Assembly: GCF_002847285.1 (NCBI RefSeq)
Contig: NZ_CP025407.1
Span: forward strand, 4,496,501 to 4,560,500
Direction: 5' to 3'
DNA from: Streptomyces sp. CMB-StM0423
Lineage (GTDB): Bacteria > Actinomycetota > Actinomycetes > Streptomycetales > Streptomycetaceae
Length of the DNA stretch: 64,000 nucleotides
In this document: piece after piece, positions 63,972-64,000 of the stretch
How positions within the stretch are numbered: the stretch's first letter is position 1
How the letters are laid out: each line of letters begins with the position of its first letter
Made by a program: the position numbers and the translations under genes
Notes under the pieces: generated by a model
Database searches by the model: none
What the model saw: only the letters and a program-made list of their open reading frames with translations
What the model was told of the DNA's origin: nothing

Positions 63972-64000
63972 GTGAACGTGCTGGACATCCTGCTGGTGGC
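63972..64000 (+). CDS. Start of CvpA/MarP-like membrane serine protease (partial)
   Basis: Nine complete codons from GTG 63972 (VNVLDILLV) reach the window edge. The MNVLDILLV start and the position after the NUDIX gene match the CvpA-like N-terminus of the membrane protease gene usual here in Streptomyces. The assignment rests mainly on position. Confidence 0.55.

Overview
This window is high-GC actinomycete DNA, almost certainly Streptomyces or a close relative. The evidence is the strong G/C bias at third codon positions, frequent GTG starts, TTA codons confined to a few accessory genes, a helix-turn-helix/DUF397/ATPase-fold regulatory set, wblA, a Crp-family regulator, an AfsR-type regulator and a 2-methylisoborneol (earthy odorant) biosynthesis pair. 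The window has two very different halves, separated by a tRNA-Pro(CGG) gene at 38160-38233.

Left half (1-38.1 kb): a dense anti-phage defence island. In order: a tandem-TIR protein cut by the left edge (1-960) and an aminoglycoside-phosphotransferase-fold protein (1055-2041), both leftward. Next is a rightward three-gene operon (2580-16079) that I consider the main find. It encodes a 2107-residue fusion of a Hanks Ser/Thr kinase with a DEAD/DEAH helicase plus DUF1998, then a SNF2-type helicase like DISARM DrmD, then a large adenine methyltransferase like DrmMI. A regulatory trio follows (DUF397, XRE regulator, ATPase-fold protein; 16130-18214). Then comes a rightward set: an SMC-like ATPase, a small partner, McrB and McrC (18420-24679). 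Convergent to it is a leftward one-protein HTH/N6-methylase/half-specificity subunit (24639-26297). Leftward behind it is a kinase-HhH / PP2C phosphatase / von Willebrand A triad (26454-30310, TerY-P or YegI-YegK-YegL type), then a small membrane protein, then an SF1 helicase with coiled coil, phospholipase-D motif and zinc finger (31299-34670). Last is a DUF262-DUF1524 (GmrSD/BrxU-like) protein fused to an alkyltransferase-like domain and interrupted by a one-base frameshift (35082-37671). Four copies of a short palindrome-plus-tail motif, all in the same orientation, sit at boundaries between these modules (2432, 18327, 26343, 31057). They are either shared control sites or recombination scars.

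Right half (38.2-64 kb): mainly conserved chromosome. It carries a metallophosphoesterase, a GatB/YqeY protein, a bifunctional penicillin-binding protein, wblA, two ArsA-like ATPases, a DUF4177 protein, a RidA protein, a NUDIX hydrolase, an MBL-fold hydrolase and crp. The order resumes at nth (endonuclease III), a CoA-type NUDIX hydrolase and the start of a CvpA/MarP-like gene. From memory this matches the S. coelicolor SCO3580-SCO3567 neighbourhood. Between crp and nth lies a block of about 13 kb (49.1-62.1 kb): an ABC exporter pair, an AfsR-type regulator, geranyl-diphosphate methyltransferase and 2-methylisoborneol synthase, a TetR regulator with clear operator palindromes, an MFS transporter, a quinone-oxidoreductase-like enzyme, and a flotillin/OB-fold pair. 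Two perfect DnaA boxes lie at 46054-46080.

No integrase, transposase, CRISPR array or rRNA was seen. All family assignments were made by eye from motifs and order; no searches were run.
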